DNA of 64,000 nt from Acrasis kona (lineage: Eukaryota; Heterolobosea; Eutetramitea; Acrasida; Acrasidae). Within the stretch, counting starts at the first letter, position 1. Every line of letters begins with the position of its first letter. The stretch is from contig JAOPGA020000730.1 in NCBI GenBank assembly GCA_026419775.2, positions 1-64,000 on the forward strand, read 5' to 3'. A program made the translations under genes and the position numbers. Below are positions 41,318-50,827 of the stretch, in pieces. Under the pieces are notes generated by a model, which saw nothing but the letters and a program-made list of their open reading frames with translations, was not told the DNA's origin and did not search any database.

Positions 41318-42769
41318 TTACTTTCTCTTCTTTTTTTTCTCCGGCTCACTATCACTACTATCGGAACTACTTTCTGCACCACTGTATCTCTTTTTCTTCT
41401 TTTCTTGTTCACTATCAGAGTCCGAACGAGAGCGCTTCCTCTTCTTTTTCTTGTCCTTTTCAGATTCCGAATCAGAGTCAGCAGTGTTTTTCTTGCTCTT
41501 CTTGGTCTTTTCCTTCTTGTCCTTCTTGCTCTTCTTCTCCTCTTGTTCACTTTCAGAGGTTGAATCAGAATCAGAGTCAGCAGTATATTTCTTGCTCTTC
41601 TTGGTCTTGTCCTTCTTGCTCTTCTTCTTCTCCTCTTGTTCACTCTCAGATTCCGAATCAGAATCAGAGTCCGAATCATTTTTGGAGGATTTCTTCTTGG
41701 ACTTGTCCTTCTTGCTCTTCTTCTCCTCTTTTTCGCTTTCGGAACTCGAATCAGAATCAGAGTTCGAATCTTTTTTGGAGGATTTCTTCGTGAATGATGT
41801 CGTACTATTACGTTTAACACGCTTCTCCTCGTCATCGCTATCGTCGCTATCGACTCCATTTTCCATTTTAATCAATCTACGTTTCTCTTTGGCCTCCTTC
41901 ACCTTCTTCAACATTTCTTCCATCTTCTTTGCATTAGCTTCCTTCTTTAACTTCTTCATTTCTATTCTCTCTTCTCTCTTTTTCGCATGAATTTCCGAAG
42001 TTTTTTGATTCTTGAGGTTTAATCTCTCCTCTTCTTCCTTCATGTAATCCGTAAAAATTTTTTCCTCTCCGCGCCATGCACCTGTGCCATCATCTACATC
42101 TTCGAGGAAAGGGTAATTCTTAATCTCTACTTCTTTGTCATCATTTTCTCTTGATTCTTTGTATTGATCCTTTCCAAAGGAAGGTTGGACTCTTAATAAT
42201 CTTCCATCAGGAGTTAATTTTGAACCTGAGAGATCCAAAGCGGCATCAGCGTGTTCTTGTTGCTCGAAACTGATTAATGCCTTTTGATCTTGCATTCGAA
42301 CATTTTTGATGGGTCCGCATTTCGAAAAGAACTCGACGAGCTGTTCTTCGGTATTGGATTTGAGGAAGTTCGAGACGAGAATTGTCTTTGATATTTCGCG
42401 TTGTAGTACTGATATTCTGTACCTGCCTATCTTTGTGCTGTTGAGCTTTGTGGCCTTTGATACTGAGCGTGGGTACAACATTCTGATGAGTGCAGACCTT
42501 GGTGTGTCGAAAAGTATTTTGACAACTTTGCATTTTTTCAAGAGCCTTTTTAATTCATATTGCGAAGATGGGTCTGGGGGTAAATTTGATACCACAACCA
42601 TTAGTTTCGTGGCCCTCTTTCTTTTATTGATTGATGATAAACCTCTTTTTATGATGGGAGAGGCTTTATCTGCCTTCACTTGATCTCTTTTTTCTTTCCA
42701 AGTTCTTTTCACTCCCTTTAACTTTGGTGCATTGTGATCGAACTCTGTCTGTTGTGTCCTTTTGGGCAT
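41318..42769 (-). CDS. Nucleolar-type RNA-binding protein: RRM domains plus Lys/Ser/Asp-Glu-rich tail
   Basis: 483 residues, single exon. Two RRM-like domains: about 57-128 (KLMVVVSNLPPDPS, YRISVLQR) and about 131-200 (KTILVSNFLKSNTEEQL, ALISFEQQEHADAAL). A coiled-coil basic region follows (about 240-310), then alternating KKSKKDK and DSDSDSESE blocks to the end. The acidic/basic repeats are those of nucleolar and snoRNP-associated proteins such as NOPP140 or nucleolin; probable role in ribosome biogenesis. The stop is 32 bp from the stop of the convergent LMBR1 gene. Confidence 0.8.
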   Translation of the reverse strand: MPKRTQQTEFDHNAPKLKGVKRTWKEKRDQVKADKASPIIKRGLSSINKRKRATKLMVVVSNLPPDPSSQYELKRLLKKCKVVKILFDTPRSALIRMLYPRSVSKATKLNSTKIGRYRISVLQREISKTILVSNFLKSNTEEQLVEFFSKCGPIKNVRMQDQKALISFEQQEHADAALDLSGSKLTPDGRLLRVQPSFGKDQYKESRENDDKEVEIKNYPFLEDVDDGTGAWRGEEKIFTDYMKEEEERLNLKNQKTSEIHAKKREERIEMKKLKKEANAKKMEEMLKKVKEAKEKRRLIKMENGVDSDDSDDEEKRVKRNSTTSFTKKSSKKDSNSDSDSSSESEKEEKKSKKDKSKKKSSKNDSDSDSDSESESEQEEKKKSKKDKTKKSKKYTADSDSDSTSESEQEEKKSKKDKKEKTKKSKKNTADSDSESEKDKKKKRKRSRSDSDSEQEKKKKRYSGAESSSDSSDSEPEKKKKRK

Positions 42770-43110
42770 TGTATTTTATGTGAATTCGTTTTAAATTTTG
42801 AAGTAGCTTACAAAACTCTTCGAAAGTGGGTGCACAGAAATGATGAACGTGAGGACATTTTGAAGGTAAAATTCGTTTATTTTTTAAAAGTAGGATTTTT
42901 ATAAAGTAAATAATCATTAATAAATAATGAAGGGAAGGGAATTAAAATGTGGTTCCATTCGGATTTTATAACAAGACCTACCCCACGTATGGATTTGCCA
43001 TCACTTTTAAAGTTACAATTCACACAAAAAGAGAATCGATACAATTTTTTCAAGGAAATGAATTTATTCAATACATCGCCATAGGATCTAATCACGATGG
43101 TGTGTACAAT

Positions 43111-44463
43111 TTATTCAACATGTTCTTCCTCGTCCCCAACCATGGAGCTGTTTTGGCTGTCGACGCTTATTTCTTCATAATCCTTCTCTAGGGCTGCCAA
43201 ATCCTCTCTTGCCTCAGCAAACTCGCCCTCTTCCATTCCTTCACCGACGTACCAATGAACAAAGGCTCTTTTGGCATACATTAAATCGAACTTTGCATTG
43301 GTTCTTGCAAAGACTTCGGCGATGGCAGTGCTGTTGCTCAACAAGGCTACGGTCTTATCGACGGGTGCCATATCCGCTCCCTTGATGACTGATGGCAAAC
43401 GATTGTTGATTCCAATCTTGAATGGACATGGTGACCAATCGACGATTTGGATACCAGCCTTGGTTCTTACGGAGGCAATTGCTTGGTTGACGTCTTTGGT
43501 GACTACATCTCCTCTGTACAGTAAGCAGCACGAGACGTATTTTCCATTGCTTGGGTTGCATCTTGCCATCATGTTGGTTGGGTCGAATGCTGCGGAGGTC
43601 AACTCTTGGACACTGTTTTGAGTGTAGTGAATCTCTTCCTTGCTGTTGACTGGCGCCAATGAGGAAAGCATAAAGTGAATGCGTGGGTATGGTACCAAGT
43701 TGGTTTGGAATTCGTTCAAGTCAACGTTCAATGAACCTGGGAATCTCAATGAGCAAGTGATTGATGACACAACTTGAGCGATGAGTCTGTTCAAGTTAGT
43801 GTAGGTTGGTCTCTCTACCTTCAACTTGTTCTTGCAAATATCATAGATGGCTTCGTTGTCAAGGACGGTAGTGACGTCGTTGTGCTCTAGTAGTGCGTGG
43901 GTGGATAGAACGGAATTGTATGGTTCAACAACAGAGTTGCTGACTTGAGGTGATGGGTAGACAGTGAAACCAAGTTTGCACTTCTTGGTGAACTCTGTGC
44001 TGATCTTTTCTAGTAGGAGTGAAGCAAAACCAGATCCAGTACCACCACCGACAGAGTTGAAGATCAAGAAACCTTGTAGGCTTGAGCAGTTGTCAGCAAT
44101 TCTGCGGATGCAGTCAATGGTCTTGTCAACCATGTCCTTACCGACGGTGTAGTGACCTCTTGCAAAGTTGTTGGCAGCGTCCTCCTTTCCAGAGATCAAT
44201 TGGCCTGGATGGTATAGTTCCTTGTAATCACCAGTGCGTACAGAGTCAATGACGGATGGTTCCAAATCAACCATGACGTTTCTTGGGACGTATCTTCCTT
44301 TGCTTGTTTCGTTGAAGAAGACACCTGGATCATTGTCACCTCTGTCGGATGCGTCCAATGTTCCATCTTGTTTGATCTTGTGTTCTTGTGCATATAATTC
44401 CCAGCATGAGTTACCGACTTGGATACCAGCTTGACCAATGTGAAGGTTGATGATTTCTCTCAT
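43111..44463 (-). CDS. Divergent alpha-tubulin (mitotic type)
   Basis: 450 residues, no intron. All key tubulin elements are present: [17 protein letters not shown] (with the MREI-type start), GGGTGSG G-box, TVYPSPQ, and the alpha-specific catalytic Glu in [20 protein letters not shown]. The H1-S2 loop is unusual: residue 40 is Asp in [17 protein letters not shown], so the acetylated Lys40 is missing. The C-terminus ends EEEHVE without terminal Tyr or Phe, so it cannot enter the detyrosination cycle. In Naegleria, spindle-specific tubulins are strongly divergent from flagellar ones, and this fits that class. Assigned as alpha rather than beta by the catalytic Glu and the start motif. Confidence 0.93.
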   Translation of the reverse strand: MREIINLHIGQAGIQVGNSCWELYAQEHKIKQDGTLDASDRGDNDPGVFFNETSKGRYVPRNVMVDLEPSVIDSVRTGDYKELYHPGQLISGKEDAANNFARGHYTVGKDMVDKTIDCIRRIADNCSSLQGFLIFNSVGGGTGSGFASLLLEKISTEFTKKCKLGFTVYPSPQVSNSVVEPYNSVLSTHALLEHNDVTTVLDNEAIYDICKNKLKVERPTYTNLNRLIAQVVSSITCSLRFPGSLNVDLNEFQTNLVPYPRIHFMLSSLAPVNSKEEIHYTQNSVQELTSAAFDPTNMMARCNPSNGKYVSCCLLYRGDVVTKDVNQAIASVRTKAGIQIVDWSPCPFKIGINNRLPSVIKGADMAPVDKTVALLSNSTAIAEVFARTNAKFDLMYAKRAFVHWYVGEGMEEGEFAEAREDLAALEKDYEEISVDSQNSSMVGDEEEHVE

Positions 44464-44883
44464 GTTTATTTGACAATCGTTCCAATATTATGTTGGATGC
44501 TTTTGTTTTTGTTTGAATTGTGTGAAGTTGGACATTTCTTTTTATTTAGGGAAGGTTTGGGCGGGATATGTCCAATGTCATGATAATTATCGTTACATGT
44601 CAAAATAAGAGGGAAACTAATAGTAATTATAGAAAGATCTATAATTTATAATTTTGTAACAAAAAAAGTATACGGGGTAGTCACAATAAAGACTAGAATA
44701 AAGATTGAAAGGTTATTGCAAAATAAATTCTCATGATCGTCAGCTTGGTCACTAACCCTTTCTTTTAAGGATGAGAGAGGGGGCATAGCCGTGCGACGAC
44801 CCCACTGCATTATGGTTCGTGGATGGTCAACCTATTCTATTGCTTACAAAACTTTAGAGACTCTGAAACTAACAAGTATCGCA
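44464..44883. other. Divergent intergenic region (alpha-tubulin / methyltransferase)
   Basis: 420 bp between two divergently transcribed genes. The methyltransferase frame is open upstream to 44791 with an ATG at 44812, so part of this region may be coding. No other feature seen. Confidence 0.4.
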
Positions 44884-45574
44884 ATGGATTCTCTCCTACT
44901 CCAACTACGAAACGAGCGCATAAATCGACGTATCACAATGACAAAAACATTCATGGTGGAGAATGAGTTTGAAAATGTTGAGGTAACCATAATAGAACAG
45001 CCAGGTGCTGAGCTTGGAAGTGTGGTAAGGTAAACGAGAGCTCTTTTGTAACTATAACCAGGTCTGGCCAGGCGCTTGCTTTTTGTCAGATTACATTCAA
45101 CAGAACAGACAACTAATTCTTCAAAAAAGGGTGATTGAACTCGGTTGCGGTCCTGGACTCCCGGGTATATGTTCTGCTATACTTGGTGCCAGAGAAGTCA
45201 TCCTAACGGAGCAGAACAAACCAGAATTACTGAGGATAATCAATCAAAACATTCAACTTAACCAGAGCAAAACAAAGTGCGAGATCAAATCACTCGTGCT
45301 TGATTGGTTTGATGATACCTCAATCAAGAATACCTCACCACCCTTTGATGTAATTTTAGCGTCTGACATTGTGTACAATAACAACATTCAGCTCTTCGAC
45401 GCACTCTGTAATACAATAAAACTGTTGGCAAGTAATACTACAGTCATACTTTTAAGCTATAAAAAAAGAGATGCTGCTGAAAAATATTTCTTTGACAACC
45501 TTGGTGAAGGTTTTCGCTTCGATAAGGTGAGTTCCGGAGGTGATCAAATGATATATAAAATCTGTATGAAATAA
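44884..45574 (+). CDS. METTL21-like lysine methyltransferase
   Basis: Exons 44884-45024 and 45062-45574; the 37-nt intron joins LGSV to VWPGACFLSDYIQ. The product is 217 residues. SAM-binding motif I is VIELGCGPGLPGI, motif II/acidic loop VILTEQNK, and post-I LVLDWFD. The family motif ASDIVYN (D-x-x-Y-like) at the catalytic site is typical of METTL21/METTL22 class seven-beta-strand protein lysine methyltransferases, which modify chaperones and elongation factors. An upstream ATG at 44812 would add 24 residues. Target unknown. Confidence 0.85.
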
Positions 45575-46077
45575 AACACATTTTTTGAATCTTGACTGCT
45601 ACCTTTCATTCATCTGTAAGATGTTAATTTGCTATCCGTGCACATTAAATTGAAAAGAAATGAACATGAAAATAATATTAATACATTGCAATCTTTATAT
45701 CACATTGAATACTTTTTAGTTGTTAGACCAAATATTCCCAGAATGAATTCCGGTGTTTCATCCTTGTAATTAGGCCATCTTTTACCTGACTCACCATTTT
45801 CTTTGCATATCTGGTATTACTGTCGGCGAACGTCATTGACTACGAAAGTGTGTTACAATATTTTGTAGTGATGCACTGGGATCAGTACAGGTAACCTCGG
45901 CGCAGTCAAAGAGATATGAGGAGCATTTTGAAATAGACAACATTGAATAGAATTGTATGCAAACTCGAACTTAGAAAGTCCTCGACAACGTTTATCTCTT
46001 GGTGCTCTTTGAATATTCTATGGTTTCCTGTTACACTACTTTGGTTTACCAAAACTGCTTTACAATCAATTTTTAAA
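45575..46077. other. Intergenic, 503 bp
   Basis: No RNA gene or repeat seen. The following gene's frame is open back to about 45943 but lacks an ATG before 46078. Confidence 0.4.
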
Positions 46078-47298
46078 ATGCGCACAGTGTTGATCATCAC
46101 AGTTTCCATCTCATTAATTATTGTATCTTCAATTTATTCAACAGACTACCCAAACATCATATTACGTATATGCAATATTTTAGGATACGGACGGACCATT
46201 CCAAAAGTTGAGAAAACAATTAGAATTGGTGTTCTGGGTGCCGCAAATATTGCTGGACTAGCACTAATATGGCCATCCAAATATATTCCAACAGTTGAAA
46301 TCACCACTATTGCTGCTAGATCAAAACAAAGGGCTCAAGCTTATGCAGAACAAAAAGGCATTCCACGTGTACTTGATAATTACGATGATTTAATAAATGA
46401 TCCTGATATTGATGCCATCTACAATCCTCTCCCAAATTCACACCACTACGAATGGACAATCAAGGCCATCAAAGCAGGAAAACACGTCCTTTGTGAAAAA
46501 CCCTTCACGTCAAATGCCGAAGAAGCAGAAAGTATCGCCCAAGCCATTAAAGAGCAAAATACAAAAGGGGGAGCAAACTCACCTAACCAACGCTTTCCTG
46601 GAGATGTCGTAGTTATAGAGGCAATGCATTGGAGAATGCACCCCCTTGCTCTCCGCATTAAGGAAATTATAAACTGCGGAGCGCTCGGCAGAATCCTTTA
46701 CACAACCACCAGCATGATCGTCCCATACATGCCAAAAGATGACATTCGTTTTGATTTCTCCCTATCGGGCGGGGCAATGATGGACGTAGGAGCTTACGCA
46801 GTATCTACTTCAAGATGGGTTTCGGAACAAGTCGACGATCCAGATTACATGGAGCCAGAAGTACTCAGCGCAACAGCCGATATGATGCCAGAGAGCGACA
46901 ACATTGACACAGGAATGCAAGCAGTGCTGAAGTACCCAAATGGAGTGATTTCAAACATTAAGTGTTCGCTGTGGGGAGGATTAAAAATTTCACCTTCAAT
47001 CTCTATTGTAGGTGACAAAGGATCGTTGTACGTTTATAATTTTGTGTTTCCAAGCGCATATCATTATTTGACAGTTAGGGATGTCAATCAAACAGAATAT
47101 ACGGAGAAGGTTTATGGACATGGTGGACCAACATTTAGATATCAACTTGACGCATTTTCAAAGGTTGTGAGAGGCGAGATTAAAGATTGGAAGAGTGTGG
47201 GGATGCCTACAATTCAAGATTCAATCACAAACATGAAGGTTATTGATATGATTTATCAAAAGTCAGGTTTGGGCAAGAGAGCAAGAAGAAAATTTTGA
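46078..47298 (+). CDS. Gfo/Idh/MocA-family NAD(P)-dependent oxidoreductase with N-terminal signal/anchor
   Basis: 406 residues from the ATG at 46078, chosen because it begins a hydrophobic leader (LIITVSISLIIVSSIY). The Rossmann fold starts IRIGVLGAANIAGLAL. The catalytic-site motif HVLCEKPF is present, as are IEAMHWRMHP and the C-terminal substrate domain (GRILYTTTSMIVPY, GGAMMDVGAYAVS). Closest in pattern to dimeric dihydrodiol/D-xylose dehydrogenases. The enzyme likely acts on a sugar or diol in the secretory pathway. It ends 25 bp before the tRNA-Lys 3' end. Confidence 0.88.
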   Translation: MRTVLIITVSISLIIVSSIYSTDYPNIILRICNILGYGRTIPKVEKTIRIGVLGAANIAGLALIWPSKYIPTVEITTIAARSKQRAQAYAEQKGIPRVLDNYDDLINDPDIDAIYNPLPNSHHYEWTIKAIKAGKHVLCEKPFTSNAEEAESIAQAIKEQNTKGGANSPNQRFPGDVVVIEAMHWRMHPLALRIKEIINCGALGRILYTTTSMIVPYMPKDDIRFDFSLSGGAMMDVGAYAVSTSRWVSEQVDDPDYMEPEVLSATADMMPESDNIDTGMQAVLKYPNGVISNIKCSLWGGLKISPSISIVGDKGSLYVYNFVFPSAYHYLTVRDVNQTEYTEKVYGHGGPTFRYQLDAFSKVVRGEIKDWKSVGMPTIQDSITNMKVIDMIYQKSGLGKRARRKF

Positions 47299-47323
47299 AA
47301 TTTTTTAGAAAATATGTAAAAAT

Positions 47324-47406
47324 CGCCCACCGGGGGGCTCGAACCCCCGACCATTGGATTAAAAGTCCAACGCTCTATTTCAAGCGACCGACTGAGCTAG
47401 ACGGGC
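47324..47406 (-). tRNA. tRNA-Lys (UUU) with 10-nt D-loop insertion
   Basis: Acceptor GCCCGTC pairs with GGTGGGC; D-stem GCTC/GAGC; anticodon stem TTGGA/TCCAA with loop CTTTTAA (anticodon TTT at 47363-47361); T-stem GGGGG/CCCCC with loop TTCGAGC; discriminator G. No CCA is encoded and a T-run terminator follows. Everything is canonical except the D-loop, which has TCGCTTGAAA (47387-47378) between AGTCGG and TAGAGC. Removing these 10 nt gives a standard 73-nt tRNA-Lys. Confidence 0.95.
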
Positions 47407-47826
47407 TACATTACCTTGAATATTTGCATTATTTGTACCAATTTCAATTATCTTTAGGTTAAGGATTGGTGTATTGTTTAAAATGTGCGATGGATTAGGA
47501 ACCGAGATGCCTGTTATTTAGCATGTTCTGTTTATCTTACACCGACAGACATTATCTCGACACTATAGTCACAACACTCAGTTTGTCTTTATGTTGCTGA
47601 AGGTAATGTCGAATGCATTTCTTAGTTTTATTGTTGTAAATCAGTGTGTTGTGGTTGACAACGCTGTTTATCCAAAATATTATGGGATTACAACAAAAGG
47701 ATGTGCAGACAATCTCATTTGATTGAGTGGAAATCGCTTGTTGAATGCTTCTATACCGATTTCACTCAGTCGACGAAAGTGGTAAATAGGACAACCTTAT
47801 TATATACTAATTCAATTCACACAAAT
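47407..47826. other. Intergenic, 420 bp, nothing recognised
   Basis: No supported coding or RNA feature. Confidence 0.4.
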
Positions 47827-48144
47827 TTAACAAAGTGCTACGGCTTTCAGTTCGTATTGTTTAATTACAGTAACTGCATAATCAAGACTAAAGTGATCAA
47901 GTCTGAATCCTATAACGTTAGCTTTATTATTGCGCACGTCTACAACAAAATTACGATCAGAAGGTAACAAGCTGACAGTTTGCTTCTTCTTCCATATCCA
48001 GTTCCTCTGAAAATTTGTTTTAAACACGTTCATGACCTGAGAAGGTCTACGATACAACATAAAAAACACTTGTAGTTTTGTTTGAATAAGTTTGTAATCA
48101 AATTGTAAACAATGATGCACAATCTCAAATAAATCACGGCTCAT
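47827..48144 (-). CDS. Hypothetical protein, 105 residues
   Basis: Begins with ATG at 48144 (MSRDLFEIVHHCLQFDYK). Mixed hydrophobic and basic composition, with a Trp/Lys-rich centre (NFQRNWIWKKK). No domain recognised. It may be the first exon of a longer gene or a member of a lineage-specific family. Confidence 0.35.
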   Translation of the reverse strand: MSRDLFEIVHHCLQFDYKLIQTKLQVFFMLYRRPSQVMNVFKTNFQRNWIWKKKQTVSLLPSDRNFVVDVRNNKANVIGFRLDHFSLDYAVTVIKQYELKAVALC

Positions 48145-48220
48145 TATCGTTCTACATCTTATATACTTTGTTATTAAATCAGAATTAACAACATCATCAA
48201 CAATTCCAACAACATTAGTG

Positions 48221-48577
48221 TCACTCGAGATGACTCAATGAGTTATTGTAGCTTTTGGTAAAGTCATTTAGGGAGAGGTCTTTATTGTGTAATGTTTCAA
48301 ATGCCTTGTTAACGCTGTCCGACCAATGAGGTTTACGGTTGGCCTCCTCTGCAATTTTGATGTTGTCATATCTGGGGCCCTTCTTTTTTGCAACGTTGCT
48401 TGTCGTTGATGGTGACAAAATGTCGTCGTCTGATTCTTCTTTGTTGTCCTTGTTTGAAGTTGAAAATATTGAGTCGACAAAAGTGTTTGATAAGATGTTT
48501 TTTGTTTGTTGAATTCTTCTGTGGAACTCAACTTTTACATTGCCAACCCATGATGACGTGACATTCAAACTGATCAC
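48221..48577 (-). CDS. Hypothetical charged protein, start unresolved
   Basis: 118 open codons, extending a few codons further upstream to a TAA, with no in-frame ATG, so a missing upstream exon is likely. The N-terminal part is beta-like (NVISLNVTSSWVGNVKVEFH), followed by a disordered Ser/Asp/Lys-rich segment. No family recognised. Confidence 0.35.
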   Translation of the reverse strand: MISLNVTSSWVGNVKVEFHRRIQQTKNILSNTFVDSIFSTSNKDNKEESDDDILSPSTTSNVAKKKGPRYDNIKIAEEANRKPHWSDSVNKAFETLHNKDLSLNDFTKSYNNSLSHLE

Positions 48578-48785
48578 ATTTATATTGGAGTCATCGAGTA
48601 TTCTTTATCTATAAAGACTAAATATTTTAAATTGGGACTTCTCATGTTACAATGACTTTACTAAGAAGGTTTGATGAAAAAAGATCAGTCGCATCTTGTC
48701 CGGAAATGATGGTCATCTATTTAATCGTAGTAAACAAGAACATGTTTGTGTTGGTAATTAGTAACATTCAATTCAAAAACAACAT

Positions 48786-49556
48786 TTAATGTTTCTTGAG
48801 AGCAGATACAATAATCTTAGCAAGACCAGTTGCAGAGGCAGGGTTTTGTCCTGTGAACAAGTTTCCATCTCTAACTACATGTGGTTGCCAGTTGGCAACC
48901 TTTGTATATAGACCACCATTCCTCTTTAAAGTATCTTCTAGTGAGAATGGCATCTGTGAAGTCGTTCCACCCTCTTCCTCTTCTCCGTTAGTGTACCCTG
49001 CTACTCTCTTTCCATCGATCAAGTTCTTTCCGTTTGAGAGCCTTACATTCAATAGACCTGCTGGACCGTGGCACACGGCTGCTACAATCTTGTTGGACTC
49101 GTAGAATGCTCTTGTTAGTTGTTGGACGGCAACATCTGTAGGCAAATCGTACATGGGGCCATGACCACCGACAAAGAAGATGGCAGAGTACTTGTTTGGG
49201 TTAACATCTGAAATCTTGATGGTGTTGCTTAATTGCTTTTGCACGCTTGCATTGTTGAGGAAGTCTACGGAAATCTTGTCATCCTTGTAGTCTTGTACGC
49301 TGTAGGGATCCAATGGAGATTTGCCACCCTTTGGTGAAGCATAGTCTACTTTTAAACCAGCGTTGGTGAACACGTGATGAGGATGAGCAGCTTCTGGTAG
49401 GTAGTAGCCTGTCTTCTTGCCAGAGGTACCCAAGTCTTCGTGACTAGTGACCACGAGTAGGATTCTCTGCTCAGCATTGGCGTGGTGTGATGCTAACTTC
49501 TTTGATGCAATGGTGGTTGCAATAACGGCAATTAACAGTACCAAACCGACTCTCAT
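48786..49556 (-). CDS. Secreted DJ-1/PfpI-family protein (Hsp31-like)
   Basis: 256 residues from the ATG at 49556 (MRVGLVLLIAVIATTIA, a signal peptide). The frame is open further upstream, but this Met gives the leader. The class I glutamine amidotransferase-like fold shows ILLVVTSHEDLG, FFVGGHGPMYDLPTD and the nucleophile elbow VAAVCHGPAGL with the catalytic Cys; His follows directly. Hsp31-type members are glutathione-independent glyoxalases or chaperones. A secretory leader is unusual for this group and places it in the endomembrane system or outside. Asp/His of the triad cannot be confirmed by eye. Confidence 0.88.
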   Translation of the reverse strand: MRVGLVLLIAVIATTIASKKLASHHANAEQRILLVVTSHEDLGTSGKKTGYYLPEAAHPHHVFTNAGLKVDYASPKGGKSPLDPYSVQDYKDDKISVDFLNNASVQKQLSNTIKISDVNPNKYSAIFFVGGHGPMYDLPTDVAVQQLTRAFYESNKIVAAVCHGPAGLLNVRLSNGKNLIDGKRVAGYTNGEEEEGGTTSQMPFSLEDTLKRNGGLYTKVANWQPHVVRDGNLFTGQNPASATGLAKIIVSALKKH

Positions 49557-50411
49557 TTTTTTTGATTCCAGTACTGAGAAATCAATGTTACATCGATTTT
49601 TAATGCGCTGAAATAAACTCCGATACTCCGAATTACGCCCCAACCGTTCCTGGAGATGTCGTTTTTACAACGAGTAACGTATTTTGTTGAAATATTATTG
49701 GTGAACTAATGAATGTTATACCCTTGTGACAGCAGTTGTAAAATGGTGTTGTAATATATGAACGTTATATTCGAGTATAACGAGAATCCAGTAATGAGCT
49801 CCGCAGGCACTATAAAGTGACAAGGAGCGCGACAGAATAAATTAACAAAATATATTGATAACTCAAACACTGTTCTTTATATTACTGGACCTTACGTTTT
49901 TTATCACAAATGGCGATTCATAACATTTTGAAACGGCAAGATCAAGGGTATTAAAATTATAGCCAACCACAACAAACAATCTCCAACAACTGCTGAAATT
50001 CTTCTTGAAAACGACACAATAATCAACATTATCGGGAATTTGATGTGTCAAACATATAACATAGGAATAACGATGCAGAAGGAGAAAGATTTTTAGTATC
50101 CTTCATAGATCAGAATTCCTTCTTCCCATCTTTGACTACTTTACCGGATGGCAGATTAAACCGTACGAAACTCAAACAGACAAAGATCACTCTTGAACAC
50201 CAAGCAATTAACCCACCATGAGCGCTTTGTTGACAACGCATGCGCCTTTTGGATATCTGATGACTTTTCTCGCACTGGTATACATGTTAACCAATGCTTT
50301 AAAAGCAACCAAAGACATCAATGCAGTATCTCTTCATTAAAAAGAAGATAGGAATTATGCTCTCCAAACTAATGTCAAAACCAACAATTTGACATTGGAA
50401 GGAAAAAAGAA
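49557..50411. other. Intergenic, 855 bp, nothing recognised
   Basis: AT-rich. No ORF with a domain, no RNA gene and no clear repeat were seen on either strand. Confidence 0.45.
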
Positions 50412-50496
50412 TGGACGAGTCCGGAATTGAACCGGAGACTTCTTGCATGCTAAGCAAGCACTCTATATTAGTTATTACCAACTGAGTTACACGCCC
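50412..50496 (-). tRNA. tRNA-Ala (AGC) with 12-nt D-loop insertion
   Basis: Acceptor GGGCGTG pairs with CTCGTCC (one G-T and one T-T position); D-stem ACTC/GAGT; anticodon stem CTTGC/GCAAG with loop TTAGCAT (AGC at 50451-50449); T-stem TCCGG/CCGGA with loop TTCAATT; discriminator A; a T-run follows. The D-loop contains AATAACTAATAT (50476-50465) between AGTTGGT and AGAGTG. Without it the molecule is a normal 73-nt tRNA. The insertion falls at the same place as in the tRNA-Lys, right after the conserved GG. Confidence 0.92.
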
Positions 50497-50827
50497 TATT
50501 TACCAGTATTAGTTAAGTAACGTTGATGGTATATTAAAAATTGTTATCGTCAATAACGATTACATCATTTATCTATCAGGAGGAGGCCAGATTTATTGTA
50601 TGGAAGTTGCCCTCCTTTGACAATGAATTGTTGCGATTTTCAGATCTAGATTCCTTCGAAAGAATCGTCTGTGTTTTCATTTTCTTCATGTCCTCACCTA
50701 CTACATCGACGATACAACCTTCACCCTAAATATTTGTGTTCATCTTATCGGTTTGCCGCTCTAAATCAATCAACTTGAAAACTGTTAACAAAGAAACCAG
50801 TGATCCTGACCTAATGTCTGTGTGACG
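50497..50827. other. Intergenic, 331 bp, nothing recognised
   Basis: No supported feature; presumed promoter of the LRR/Sfi1 gene. Confidence 0.4.

Noticed and set aside
41290-41990. Long plus-strand and alternative minus-strand ORFs within the RRM gene tail
   Set aside because: They are shadows of the Lys/Ser/Asp/Glu codon repeats; their composition (all Phe/Leu/Ser or all Arg) is not protein-like.
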